A stretch of DNA of 28,850 nucleotides, from positions 1 through 28,850 of the forward strand of contig CAZABP010000054.1 in the NCBI GenBank assembly GCA_964483245.1. Reading direction: 5' to 3'. Shown here in pieces: positions 13,457 to 21,951 of this stretch; position 1 is the stretch's first letter, and each line of letters starts with the position of its first letter. The stretch comes from CAZABP01 sp964483245 (lineage in GTDB: Bacteria > Planctomycetota > UBA1135 > UBA2386). Under the pieces are notes generated by a model, which was given only the letters and a program-made list of their open reading frames with translations, did no database searches and was not told the origin of the DNA. The position numbers and the translations under genes are program-made.

Positions 13457-16033
13457 CTACTCGTACCGCACCGCGTCCGCCGGGTCCTCGCGCACGATGC
13501 GCCAGCCCGGGACGAGGGACGTCGCGAGACCGACGAGCAGCGCGAACACCGGCACCATCGCGAGGTGTCCCCACGGGACGACGAGCGGTGCGTCGAGGCC
13601 GGCGACGCGACCGAGGCCCGCAACCAGCACGGCGCCGAGCGGCAGGCTGAGCACCAGCGCGAGCGCGGCGGCGAGGCAGGCGATGACGGCGCCTTCGGCC
13701 AGGAATCGCGCGCGCAGCGTGCGTCCGGTCATCCCGAGCGCGCGCAGCACGCCGATCTCGCGCGCGCGCCCGAGCGCCGCGAGAGTCATGCCATTGACCA
13801 GACCGACGGCGGAGACCCCCAGGATCAGCGCCAGCAGAACTTCGAAGAGGAAGAAGTCGCGCGTCACGTCGCGCAGCAGGTAGGCGACGATCTCGGCACC
13901 GGTCTTGCGCCAGTTCAACTGCGGCAGCGGTTCCGACAGCGCCGCCATGACCTGCCATGGATTCGCATCCGGCGTGAGGTCGACCGCGATGCGCTCGACG
14001 CTCTGCGTGCCGACGCAGAAGTCCTCACGCAGCCAGTGCGGGGCGGTCACCGCGAACGCCCGTTCATCCGGGAAGAACCCTGGTGCATCGGCGACCGCCA
14101 GCACCTCATAGGCCCGTGCCCCATCGTCGGTCGGCACGGCGACGAAGTCCCCCGCCGTCAGCCGCCGCAGCTTCGCGAGCCGCGTGCTGACGACGAGACT
14201 GCGGGTGGCCTGGTAGCGGTCGGCGCGCGCCGGATCCGCCGCGAACGGCATCCCGGGCCGCGCGAGCGCATCCACGCGCACGCCGCTCAGCGGAAACGGC
14301 ACGCTGACATTCCCTTCGAACAGCGTCACCTGCGCGACGCCTGGCGCAGTCGCCGCCGTCGCCGCGACCTCCGGCGTCATCGCTGGCCCGGCGACGAACA
14401 CGCGGCGATCCATCGCGACGGCGCCGAACGCCTCGACTTCGCCGCGCAGCGACGCGGTCAGGTGTTCGAGCCCGACATAGGCCAGCAGCACGACCGCGAG
14501 GCCGCAGACGGACGCCGCGATCCGGCCGGCATCCCGCGCGAGGCTGCGATCGGCCAGGAACGCCACGAGCGGCGCGCGGCGCGCGAGCACCCACAGCAGC
14601 GGCCGGCCGAACCAACGCACGACGCCGGGCGCGATCAGCAGCACGCCGCCGAACAGCAGCACCATCCCGCCGAGCTGCGCCAGCACGACCAGCGTCTCCC
14701 CCTGGTCGGCCGCGAGCAGCGGCGTCATCAGCAGGTACGCGAGCGGCAGCAGCACGACCAGCAGCACGAACAGGAACCGGTGCACCCCGGCCTGCGCGAA
14801 CGTCGTGCCGTCCTCGAGCCCGCGCGCGGACAACACGCGCAGCGCCGTCACACCACGCGCGCGGTGCAGCGGGAACCACGCCCCTGCCAGCGTGAACAAC
14901 ACGCCGAGCCCCGCCGTCCAGGCGACGATGCCGACCGGCACCTCGAACCCGACCAGCTTCTTGCCGAACCCGAGCGTGCTGACTTCGAGCGCCTGGAACC
15001 ACCAGGCCAGCAGCAGCCCCAGGCCGATCCCGAGCAAGGCACCAAGCCCAGCCAGCAGCGACGCCTCGGCCAGGAACACGAATCCGATCGCGCGCCGCGT
15101 CAGCCCCAGGCAGCGCAGGATCCCGATCGCGCGCAGCCGCTCGAGCAGCGACTGCGACAGGGTCTGGAACACGACGAACATCCCCAGCACCAGCGCGAGG
15201 CAACCGAGCACCTTGACGCCGTTGCGGAACGCGCGCTCGTCGGCTGCCTCCCCCAACATGCTCTGCCGCGCATCGGCGACGACATGCGCCTCGGCGAGCC
15301 GTTGGCCGAGCGCATCCACGTTGGCGCCCGGCGCACGCCGGACCTGGTAGACGACCGCACCGGCCGGCGCGAGCGCACGCGCCAGCGGGAACGAGCCGAC
15401 GACGACCATGCCGAGCGCGCGCGCCCCCAGTCGCTCCGGCGCGAGGATCCCCTGCACGCGCACCCGCCGCGGTGCCGGCGCCACCGACTCGCCATCGACC
15501 GGGACCCGCTGACCGCCGCGGCAGCGGGACGCGGGTCCGGCCACGGCGGCGAGTTCGAGCTCCGTTCCGAGCCGGAGCTGCAGCTGTTCGGCGAGCGCGC
15601 TGCCGACCAACACGGCCTGATCTCCATCCAGCGGGCCCAGATCCCGCCCATCGGCGACGACGTAGTGCCCGAACTCACCGCTCGGCAGCGGCAACAGCCC
15701 GTGCAGCAGCGCCGGCACCTGCGCATCCCCGTCCGGTTGCCGGACCGCAACCGGGGCGAACCCGATCGCCGCCGTGTCGGCGACACCCGGCGCCTCACCC
15801 AGCTGCGCCAACACGAGCTCCGGCGCCACGTCGGCCGCGCGCGGCACCAGCTCGAAGTCGAAGTTCCCCTGCTCCCCCCGTCCCTGCAGCTGCCGGCTGC
15901 GGATGGTGTTGTGATCGAGCACCTGGATCGCGACGACGAGCGCGATCCCGAGCGCGATTCCGAGCACGGTCAGCGCCGTGCGGAGCCGGTTAGATGCCCA
16001 GCTCTTGCAGACGAGCAAATACGTCAGCCGCAC
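13457..16033 (-). CDS. FtsX/MacB-type ABC permease
   Basis: The protein is 858 residues from a GTG at 16033. The N-terminus (SWASNRLRTALTVLGIALGIALVVAIQ) is the classic first segment of FtsX-like permeases. Membrane segments are arranged as one N-terminal helix, a large extracytoplasmic domain (~residues 45-270), a cluster of helices around 280-500, a second extracytoplasmic domain and a final three-helix FtsX block ending GWRIVREDPADAVRYE. This two-FtsX-domain layout resembles lipoprotein-release or substrate-export permeases rather than importers. Its start overlaps the end of the ATPase gene by 44 bases, implying translational coupling. The start is chosen by family resemblance. An earlier in-frame ATG at 16114 would give an Arg-rich leader unlike the family. 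Confidence 0.9.
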   Translation of the reverse strand: MRLTYLLVCKSWASNRLRTALTVLGIALGIALVVAIQVLDHNTIRSRQLQGRGEQGNFDFELVPRAADVAPELVLAQLGEAPGVADTAAIGFAPVAVRQPDGDAQVPALLHGLLPLPSGEFGHYVVADGRDLGPLDGDQAVLVGSALAEQLQLRLGTELELAAVAGPASRCRGGQRVPVDGESVAPAPRRVRVQGILAPERLGARALGMVVVGSFPLARALAPAGAVVYQVRRAPGANVDALGQRLAEAHVVADARQSMLGEAADERAFRNGVKVLGCLALVLGMFVVFQTLSQSLLERLRAIGILRCLGLTRRAIGFVFLAEASLLAGLGALLGIGLGLLLAWWFQALEVSTLGFGKKLVGFEVPVGIVAWTAGLGVLFTLAGAWFPLHRARGVTALRVLSARGLEDGTTFAQAGVHRFLFVLLVVLLPLAYLLMTPLLAADQGETLVVLAQLGGMVLLFGGVLLIAPGVVRWFGRPLLWVLARRAPLVAFLADRSLARDAGRIAASVCGLAVVLLAYVGLEHLTASLRGEVEAFGAVAMDRRVFVAGPAMTPEVAATAATAPGVAQVTLFEGNVSVPFPLSGVRVDALARPGMPFAADPARADRYQATRSLVVSTRLAKLRRLTAGDFVAVPTDDGARAYEVLAVADAPGFFPDERAFAVTAPHWLREDFCVGTQSVERIAVDLTPDANPWQVMAALSEPLPQLNWRKTGAEIVAYLLRDVTRDFFLFEVLLALILGVSAVGLVNGMTLAALGRAREIGVLRALGMTGRTLRARFLAEGAVIACLAAALALVLSLPLGAVLVAGLGRVAGLDAPLVVPWGHLAMVPVFALLVGLATSLVPGWRIVREDPADAVRYE

Positions 16034-16727
16034 CGAATCCACCGCCTCGCATGGCCCAGGCCGGATCCATCCGGCCGTCGTGCAGGAACAGGATCTCGTC
16101 CCCCGCCGCCGCATCGCGTGGATTGTGCGTGACGAGCAACACGGTCGTCCCGAAGCGCTCGCGCACGTCGCGCAGCAGCGCCACGATCTCCTCGCCGGCT
16201 TTCGACGACAGGTTGCCGGTCGGTTCGTCGGCCAGCACCAGCCGTGGCTGGTGCACCAGCGCGCGGGCGATGCTGACGCGCTGCATCTCGCCGCCGGACA
16301 GGCGGCGTGGCAGGCGTTCGGCCAGCGGCGTGAGTCCGAGCGCCTCGAGCAGGGCGGCGATCCGCTCCTGCTGCGACTGCGTCCGATCGCCGCGGATCAG
16401 CAGTGGGAGCGCGACGTTCTCCGCCACCGTCAGGTCCGGCAACAGGTTGAAGAACTGGAACACGAACCCGATCCGCTCGGCGCGCAGCTGCGCACGCCCG
16501 TCCTCATCGAGCCGGTTCAGGTCGACGCCATCGACGTGGACGGCTCCGGCCGACGGCAGGTCCAGCCCGGCCAGCAGGTGCAGCAACGTCGACTTGCCGG
16601 ACCCGGACGGCCCCATGATCGTCGTGAACGACCCTTCGGCGAGGCCGAACGACACGCCCTTGAGGATCGGCAGCGCGTGGCCATCCACTTCGTGCAGCCG
16701 ATACAGATCGCGCGCCTCGAGCAGCAT
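15990..16727 (-). CDS. LolD/MacB-type ABC transporter ATPase
   Basis: The protein is 245 residues. Walker A is GPSGSGKST (39-47), the Q-loop is in FVFQFFNLLPDLTVAENV, the signature is LSGGEMQR (143-150), Walker B is LVLADEPT (163-170) and the switch His is 201. FNLLPDLTVAENVALPL is typical of the LolD/MacB/FtsE branch that partners FtsX-like permeases. The usual GNLDS is GNLSS here, with Ser at the Asp position. ATG 16727 has AAGGA eight bases upstream and gives MLLEARDLY. A GTG at 16751 would add eight residues. The C-terminus carries a Gly-rich extension (MRGGGFGAADVF). Substrates of the pair are unknown. Confidence 0.92.
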   Translation of the reverse strand: MLLEARDLYRLHEVDGHALPILKGVSFGLAEGSFTTIMGPSGSGKSTLLHLLAGLDLPSAGAVHVDGVDLNRLDEDGRAQLRAERIGFVFQFFNLLPDLTVAENVALPLLIRGDRTQSQQERIAALLEALGLTPLAERLPRRLSGGEMQRVSIARALVHQPRLVLADEPTGNLSSKAGEEIVALLRDVRERFGTTVLLVTHNPRDAAAGDEILFLHDGRMDPAWAMRGGGFGAADVFARLQELGI

Positions 16728-16792
16728 CCGGGGCGTCCTTGTAACCGGCACCTTGCAACGAATCGCGCCCCTCGCGACGCTGCCCCGCCCCC

Positions 16793-17860
16793 ATGGATGC
16801 CCTGATCGCAGTCCTGCCCGGCGACGGGATCGGCGTGGAGGTCACGCACGAGGCCTGTGCGGTCCTGCGGGCCGTCGGCGACCGGCATGGGCATCGCTTC
16901 ACGCTCGAGCCCGGGCTGGTCGGCGCCGCGGCGATGGATGCCACCGGCGACCCGCTGCCGGCCGCGACGCGTGAGCTGTGCCGGCGCGCGCGCGCGATCC
17001 TGTTCGGCGCGATCGGCTCGCCGAAGTACTCCGATCCGTACGCACAGGTGAAGCCGGAGTCGGCGTTGCTGGAGCTCCGTGGCGGGTTCGGGCTCTACGC
17101 GAACCTGCGCCCGATCGTCCCGCACGCCGCCCTGCTCGACGCCTCGCCGCTGCGCGCCGACCGCCTCGCCGGCGTCGACATTCTGTTCGTGCGCGAGCTG
17201 ACCGGCGGGATCTACTTCGGCGACAAGGGGCGCCGCGGCGACCGCGCACACGACACCTGCGTCTACACGGTCGGCGAAGTGGAACGCGTCGTGCGCCGCG
17301 CGGCGACGCTCGCGCGCACGCGGCGCCGCCGGCTGACGTCGGTCGACAAGGCCAACCTGCTGCAGACGTCGTTCCTGTGGCGCGAGACCGCGAGCCGCGT
17401 CGTCGCCGCGGAGTTCCCCGACGTCGAGCTGCGCCACGTGCTGGTCGACTCGATGGCGATGTTCCTGCTGCAGCGGCCGGCCGACTTCGACGTCGTCGTG
17501 ACCGAGAACATGTTCGGCGACATCCTGACCGACGAGGCTTCGGCGCTGGTCGGCTCGCTCGGCATGCTGCCGTCGGCGTCGCTCGGCGAGCAGGGGTTCG
17601 GGCTGTACGAGCCGGTGCACGGCTCGGCGCCCGACATCGCCGGCAAGGGCATTGCGAACCCGATCGGCGCGATCCTGAGCGCCGCGATGTTGCTGCGCTA
17701 CTCGCTCGAGCTGGAGTCCGAGGCGCGGCAGATCGAGGCGGCCGTCGCCAAGGTCCTGGCCGACGGGCTCCGCACGCCGGATCTCGCGCGCGGCGGCAAG
17801 ACCTGCTCGACGCACGCGCTCGGGGCCGCGGTCGTCGCTGCGCTCGATCTGTCGCCATAG
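16793..17860 (+). CDS. leuB: 3-isopropylmalate dehydrogenase
   Basis: The protein is 355 residues, the usual length for LeuB. It has the nucleotide-binding and active-site elements of the beta-decarboxylating dehydrogenases: LPGDGIGVEV near the N-terminus, LLELRGGFGLYANLRP, RELTGGIYFG, TSVDKANLLQTSFLWR with the catalytic Lys, HVLVDSMAMFLLQRP, and TENMFGDILTDEAS followed by the adenine-binding GLYEPVHGSAPDIAGKGIANP. RELTGGIYFG favours LeuB over isocitrate or tartrate dehydrogenases. It oxidises and decarboxylates 3-isopropylmalate with NAD+ in leucine synthesis. It stands alone, without leuA, leuC or leuD beside it, divergent from the ABC transporter with 65 bases between starts. Confidence 0.96.
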   Translation: MDALIAVLPGDGIGVEVTHEACAVLRAVGDRHGHRFTLEPGLVGAAAMDATGDPLPAATRELCRRARAILFGAIGSPKYSDPYAQVKPESALLELRGGFGLYANLRPIVPHAALLDASPLRADRLAGVDILFVRELTGGIYFGDKGRRGDRAHDTCVYTVGEVERVVRRAATLARTRRRRLTSVDKANLLQTSFLWRETASRVVAAEFPDVELRHVLVDSMAMFLLQRPADFDVVVTENMFGDILTDEASALVGSLGMLPSASLGEQGFGLYEPVHGSAPDIAGKGIANPIGAILSAAMLLRYSLELESEARQIEAAVAKVLADGLRTPDLARGGKTCSTHALGAAVVAALDLSP

Positions 17861-17983
17861 CCCCGCGCAGCGCGCAACCGGCGGTGCGAACGCCGCAAGC
17901 GCCGCATTGGCCCGATCTGCTCAATCCCCGGCGCCGGCGGTGTCGAAGGACTGCCCGACACGCAACCGGGAAGAGCATCGGGG
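17861..17983. other. Intergenic region upstream of the metalloprotease-like operon
   Basis: It contains an inverted repeat GTGTCG (17940-17945) with CGACAC (17956-17961) around a 10-nt spacer, and a GGGAAGAG-like ribosome-binding region before ATG 17984. The 9-mer CGCAACCGG occurs twice (near 17872 and 17961). A regulator site or weak terminator is possible. Confidence 0.3.
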
Positions 17984-20980
17984 ATGGGAAGAATCGACAG
18001 AGGCACGATCCTCTGGACGCTGCTGCTCTGCGCAGCATGCGGTTCGGGTGATCGAGGAGCCGGCAGCGGCGGTGGCGATGGTGGCGGTTCTGGACAGTCT
18101 GCGGACAGTCTGCGCCTGCTCTCGCACGAGCCTGCTGTCGACGCGCTGCAGATCGCAACCACGACTCCGGTCGTGCTGCGCTTCGATGCGCCGGTCATCC
18201 AGGTCTCGCTGCAGGAGCCGGAGACGCGCCTGGTTCCTGCGGCCGGCGGGGATCCTCTGCCCGGCGCCTGGCGGTTCACCGATGGTGGCCGCACGGCGAC
18301 GTTCACGCCGGTGACGCCACTCGAGCGCGAGACGGACTATCGGTTCGAGCTGTCGCCGCTGACGGCCGATCCTTACGGCCGCATCCTCGACGAGCTGCGT
18401 TCGTTCACGTTCCGGACCATCGACGAGTCGCCACCCGTCGTCGTCCGCTCCTCGATCCCGTCCGGCGCCCTCGGCGTCGACCGCATGGCCGCGATCGTGG
18501 TCACGTTCGATGGCGCGCTCGGCGCGGCTTCGGCGGATCCGGCACACGCGGTGTTGCTGGATCGCTTCGGCGTCGAGCATGCACTTGCGCTGACCGTGCG
18601 CGGGGCGGAGCTCGACTTGAAGCCGGTCGCCGATCTGCCGGGCAGCCTGCAGTTCACGCTGCACCTGCGCCGCAACGGCGTGCGCGATCGCGCCGGCAAC
18701 GCGTTGGCTGCGACCTGGAAGCTCCCGTTCACGACGGCGGCCGACCCCACGCCGCCGCGCCTGCTGTCGCTGTGGCCGGATCTCGGAATCGGCGTGAGCC
18801 CGCGGATCGTGCCGGTGCTGCGCTTCGACGAGTCGATCGATCCCGCCAGCATGGACGGCGGCGCGCTGTCGCTGGCCGACGAGCATGGCAACATGATCCA
18901 CTGCGTTGCAGAGCTGACGCCGGACGGGCGCGAGCTGCGCTTCGCACCGCAGGAGCTGCTGGTCAGCGGCCGCAACTACCAGCTCTCGATCCATGGCGGA
19001 CCGGGCGCCGTGACCGACCGCAGCGGCAATGCACTCGCCAGCTCGCAGACGCTGACGCTGATCCCAGGCGTCGATGCCGCGCCGCCGGTCGTGACGCAGG
19101 CATTCCCGCGCGACGGCGACGTCGGCATCGCACTGCACACCGACCTGCAGGTGACGTTCGACGAGCCACTCGAAGCCGCGCGCGTCCACGCCGGCACCGT
19201 GCAATTGACGGTCGACGGGTTGCCGATTGCCGGAACCCTGACGCTGGCCGCGCCGGACCGGATCCGGATCGTCCCGGCCGCCCGCCTCGCACCCGGCCGG
19301 CGCCACGAGCTGCGCCTGCTCGGCGGCCACGACGGGCTGCGCGATCCTGCCGGCAATCTGCTGCCGGCCGACGTCGTGATCCGGTTCACGACGGCCGACG
19401 ACGTGACGCTGCCGACCGCGCTGCTGGCGCCGTCGGAGGGTTCCGCCGCCGTCAGTCCGGACGCCAGGCTGACCGCCGTCTTCGACAGCATCCTCGATCC
19501 GCTGACGGTGACCGCCGACAGCGTGCAGCTGCGCGCCGGCAACGTGCCGGTGCCAGGCGACCTGTCGCTGCTGCGGGGCGGCCGCGTCGTGCAGTTCGTG
19601 CCACAGCAGCCGCTGGCACCCGGCTACACGTACACCTGGAGCATGCGCGCCGGCCCGGACGGCGTCCGCGAGCAGAGCGGCAACTGGCTCGAGCGCGACC
19701 TGACGACGACGTTCCGCGTCGGTCACGAATACGACCGCCTGCCGCCGTTCGTGGCGGCGACGCTGAACGGGATCGCCGACCAGCGCAAGCGCAGCCAGAC
19801 GCTCCCGCCGGATGGGTTCACGATCGACGTCCGCGCGAACGACACGGTGCACTACGCGGTCGACCTGGCCTCGGTCGAGGTGGTGCTGCGCGGCGCCTCG
19901 CCGACGCCGGACCCCGACGCGCTGTTCGCCCTCGCGAGCTGCACACCCGGCCGCCTCTCGATCCGGTTGCCGGCGTCGCTGGCACTGGCGAACGGCGACT
20001 ACGAGCTGGAGGTGCGGCTGCGGGATCTGTCCGGCAACCAGGCGAGCTCCGGCCCGCTGCCATTCCGCGTCGCCCCGTTCGCACCTGAGGTGCAGCCGTT
20101 CGAGCGCCTGCAGGTGGTCTGGGTCCGCTTCGACATGGACCGCGACAGCAACGGGAAGCCGGACTTCACCGACGACCTGCTGCGCCTGGGGCTGATCGCC
20201 GAAGGGGACCCGATCGGGCGGAACGCGCGCGTCGAAGCGATCGTGCGTGATGGCCTGCTCGCCGCCGCACACGAGCTGTACGGGCGCACGCCGGATGGCA
20301 GGTCTGCCTCCGCAGGTGCGGTCCGGATCCGCCTGACGCACCGCCGGCCGCTCGGCGTCCCGCACATGCAGATCGCGGTCGGCGGGCTCGATCCGGAAGG
20401 CGCACGCAACCGCACGCTCGGCGCCGAGTCGACCGGGATCCTCGGCCGCGCCTGGTACGACTACCGCAACAGCTCCGTCACCGACACCAACGTCGGCACG
20501 CGTCCGGGCCTCGGCGTGTTCCCGGGCGAGCTCCTGCTGTTCCAGGCCAAGCTGCACTTCCAGGTCTACCCGAGCTACACGACGGTCTGGGCACGCGCAT
20601 TCCTGCCGCTCGCACCGGCGCTGCAAGGCACACCGGCCGGCCGGCATCCGCTCGACGCGACGGTGCTCGCACCCGGGTTCGACTTCGACAACGCCGGCGC
20701 CGAACAGCGCGCGCGCTACCTGGCGGTCTTCGGCGCGGCCGACGACTGGGCGGTGGCCAACGGCGTCATCCTCGCGCACGAGATCGGGCATTCGCTCGGG
20801 CTGACGGCGCCCGGTCCGAACCCGCTGGGCCTGCATGGTGACGACTCGCTGCACAACGAGGCGAGTGAGCTCAGCGACGTCATGGCGCCCTCGGTCAGCT
20901 ACGAGGCGCTGGTCTCGCTGCCGTACGCGTTCCGCGATCTCAACCTCGCCTACCTGCGCCAGAGGCTGCTGCTGCGATGA
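17984..20980 (+). CDS. Secreted lipoprotein with Ig-like (Big_5-type) repeats and a C-terminal HExxH metallopeptidase motif
   Basis: The protein is 998 residues. The N-terminus GTILWTLLLCAAC looks like a lipoprotein signal, followed by a Gly/Ser/Asp-rich linker. Residues ~45-600 hold about five Ig-like domains of the SbsA/Big_5 type, recognised by repeating cues such as PVVxxxxPxxGxxxV, TFDEPL, GRxxELxLxGGxxGLRDxxGN and a closing FTTAD. Residues ~720-998 are a different domain containing HEIGHSLG (His932, Glu933, His936), the zinc-binding helix of metallopeptidases, and DVMAPS (Met967), which resembles a metzincin Met-turn. The usual third ligand three residues after the Gly is Ala942. His951 or His957 could substitute. 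I infer a cell-surface zinc protease, but activity is uncertain. The stop overlaps the next start as ATGA. Confidence 0.8.
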   Translation: MGRIDRGTILWTLLLCAACGSGDRGAGSGGGDGGGSGQSADSLRLLSHEPAVDALQIATTTPVVLRFDAPVIQVSLQEPETRLVPAAGGDPLPGAWRFTDGGRTATFTPVTPLERETDYRFELSPLTADPYGRILDELRSFTFRTIDESPPVVVRSSIPSGALGVDRMAAIVVTFDGALGAASADPAHAVLLDRFGVEHALALTVRGAELDLKPVADLPGSLQFTLHLRRNGVRDRAGNALAATWKLPFTTAADPTPPRLLSLWPDLGIGVSPRIVPVLRFDESIDPASMDGGALSLADEHGNMIHCVAELTPDGRELRFAPQELLVSGRNYQLSIHGGPGAVTDRSGNALASSQTLTLIPGVDAAPPVVTQAFPRDGDVGIALHTDLQVTFDEPLEAARVHAGTVQLTVDGLPIAGTLTLAAPDRIRIVPAARLAPGRRHELRLLGGHDGLRDPAGNLLPADVVIRFTTADDVTLPTALLAPSEGSAAVSPDARLTAVFDSILDPLTVTADSVQLRAGNVPVPGDLSLLRGGRVVQFVPQQPLAPGYTYTWSMRAGPDGVREQSGNWLERDLTTTFRVGHEYDRLPPFVAATLNGIADQRKRSQTLPPDGFTIDVRANDTVHYAVDLASVEVVLRGASPTPDPDALFALASCTPGRLSIRLPASLALANGDYELEVRLRDLSGNQASSGPLPFRVAPFAPEVQPFERLQVVWVRFDMDRDSNGKPDFTDDLLRLGLIAEGDPIGRNARVEAIVRDGLLAAAHELYGRTPDGRSASAGAVRIRLTHRRPLGVPHMQIAVGGLDPEGARNRTLGAESTGILGRAWYDYRNSSVTDTNVGTRPGLGVFPGELLLFQAKLHFQVYPSYTTVWARAFLPLAPALQGTPAGRHPLDATVLAPGFDFDNAGAEQRARYLAVFGAADDWAVANGVILAHEIGHSLGLTAPGPNPLGLHGDDSLHNEASELSDVMAPSVSYEALVSLPYAFRDLNLAYLRQRLLLR

Positions 20981-21951
20981 AGACCCTGCTGCTGGTTCCG
21001 TTCCTCGCGCTGGCCGCGACTCCTGCGGCGCAGGACGAAGCGACGACGCTGGCCCGCCTCGCCGATCGTGCGGCGCACATCGTCGTCGGCCGTGTGGTCG
21101 CGAGCATTCCCGACGGGCATGGGGATCGCGTCGTCACGTTCCGCACGCTCGAACTGCTGCGCGGCGACGTCGGCGCGCAATGGACCCTGCGCGAGCCGGA
21201 CGGGGACGCCTGCGGGCGTGCGCTGCGCGGGCTGCTGCCGGGTGCCGCCTGCATCGCGTTCCTCGACGCCGCGGAGCCGGCCGCGCTGGTCGTGCCCGGA
21301 CCGCGGGCGATCCCGCTGCTCGATCCGGAGCTGCGTGCGCAGCTGCGCACCCTGCTCGCGACACCGGACGAAGCGGCCCGGCTCGGGCTGTTCGCCGCGG
21401 CCTTGCAGTCCGGGTCTGCACGCGTGCGGGCCGACGCTGCCGAGTCGCTGGCGCAGAGCCGGCTGCTCGCGACCGCCGGCGCGAACGTCCGCAACCTCGT
21501 CGCGCAGGCGCTGGCACCGACGCTGCAGCGCCCGGCGCCGGAGACACCGGCACTGCTGCGCGTCGCGGCGCAGCTGCGCCTCGACGCCGCGATCGCGCCG
21601 CTGTTGGACTCGTATCTCAGCGAGAGCGAGAGCGTGCTGGACCCGCTGCTGCTGCGGTCCCTCGCCAGGCTCGACCCGCTGCTGGTCGTGCACGGGATCG
21701 CCGTGCGCACGGCATCCGACGAACCGCGTCGGCTGCGCGCCGTGCCGCTGCTCGAGCTGCTGCCCGAGCCGCAGGCGCGAGGACTCCTGCTCGGCTGGTG
21801 CTCGGCACGGAATCCGGAGCTCGTACGCAGCGCCGCGGCAGCGCTGCGCCGCGCCGGAGTCCACGACCCGCGCCTGCAGGCGCTTGTGCCCGAGCCGGCG
21901 GCACAGCCGCGGCCGCGCTTCCGCGTGCTCCGCCCGGAGGCGGTCCGGTGA
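20977..21951 (+). CDS. Secreted HEAT-like protein of unknown function
   Basis: The protein is 324 residues. MKTLLLVPFLALAATPAAQ is a Sec signal peptide ending in Ala-Gln, like those of the genes at 2403 and 12233. The first ~95 mature residues contain beta-type segments (HIVVGRVVASIP, RVVTFRTLELLRGDVG) seen in secreted proteins where a short domain precedes repeats. From ~residue 120 to the end, Ala/Leu/Arg-rich helical repeats of about 30-35 residues dominate (VRADAAESLAQSRLL, PALLRVAAQLRLDAAIAPLLDSYL, PELVRSAAAALRRAG), consistent with HEAT-like repeats. It overlaps the metalloprotease-like gene by 4 bases and the following gene by 4 bases (GTGA), so all three are translationally coupled. 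I recognise no enzymatic motif. Confidence 0.78.
   Translation: MKTLLLVPFLALAATPAAQDEATTLARLADRAAHIVVGRVVASIPDGHGDRVVTFRTLELLRGDVGAQWTLREPDGDACGRALRGLLPGAACIAFLDAAEPAALVVPGPRAIPLLDPELRAQLRTLLATPDEAARLGLFAAALQSGSARVRADAAESLAQSRLLATAGANVRNLVAQALAPTLQRPAPETPALLRVAAQLRLDAAIAPLLDSYLSESESVLDPLLLRSLARLDPLLVVHGIAVRTASDEPRRLRAVPLLELLPEPQARGLLLGWCSARNPELVRSAAAALRRAGVHDPRLQALVPEPAAQPRPRFRVLRPEAVR

Noticed and set aside
13430..16132. 900-codon open frame on the plus strand antisense to the ABC permease
   Set aside because: The product is Arg/Gln/Asp-rich without any recognisable domain. The minus strand encodes a clear FtsX-type permease. High GC removes stop codons from the opposite strand.
17921..20854. 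977-codon open frame on the minus strand antisense to the Ig-like lipoprotein
   Set aside because: Composition is Arg/Gln/Val/Asp-rich with no domain or signal. The plus-strand gene has a signal peptide, Ig-like repeats and a zinc motif.
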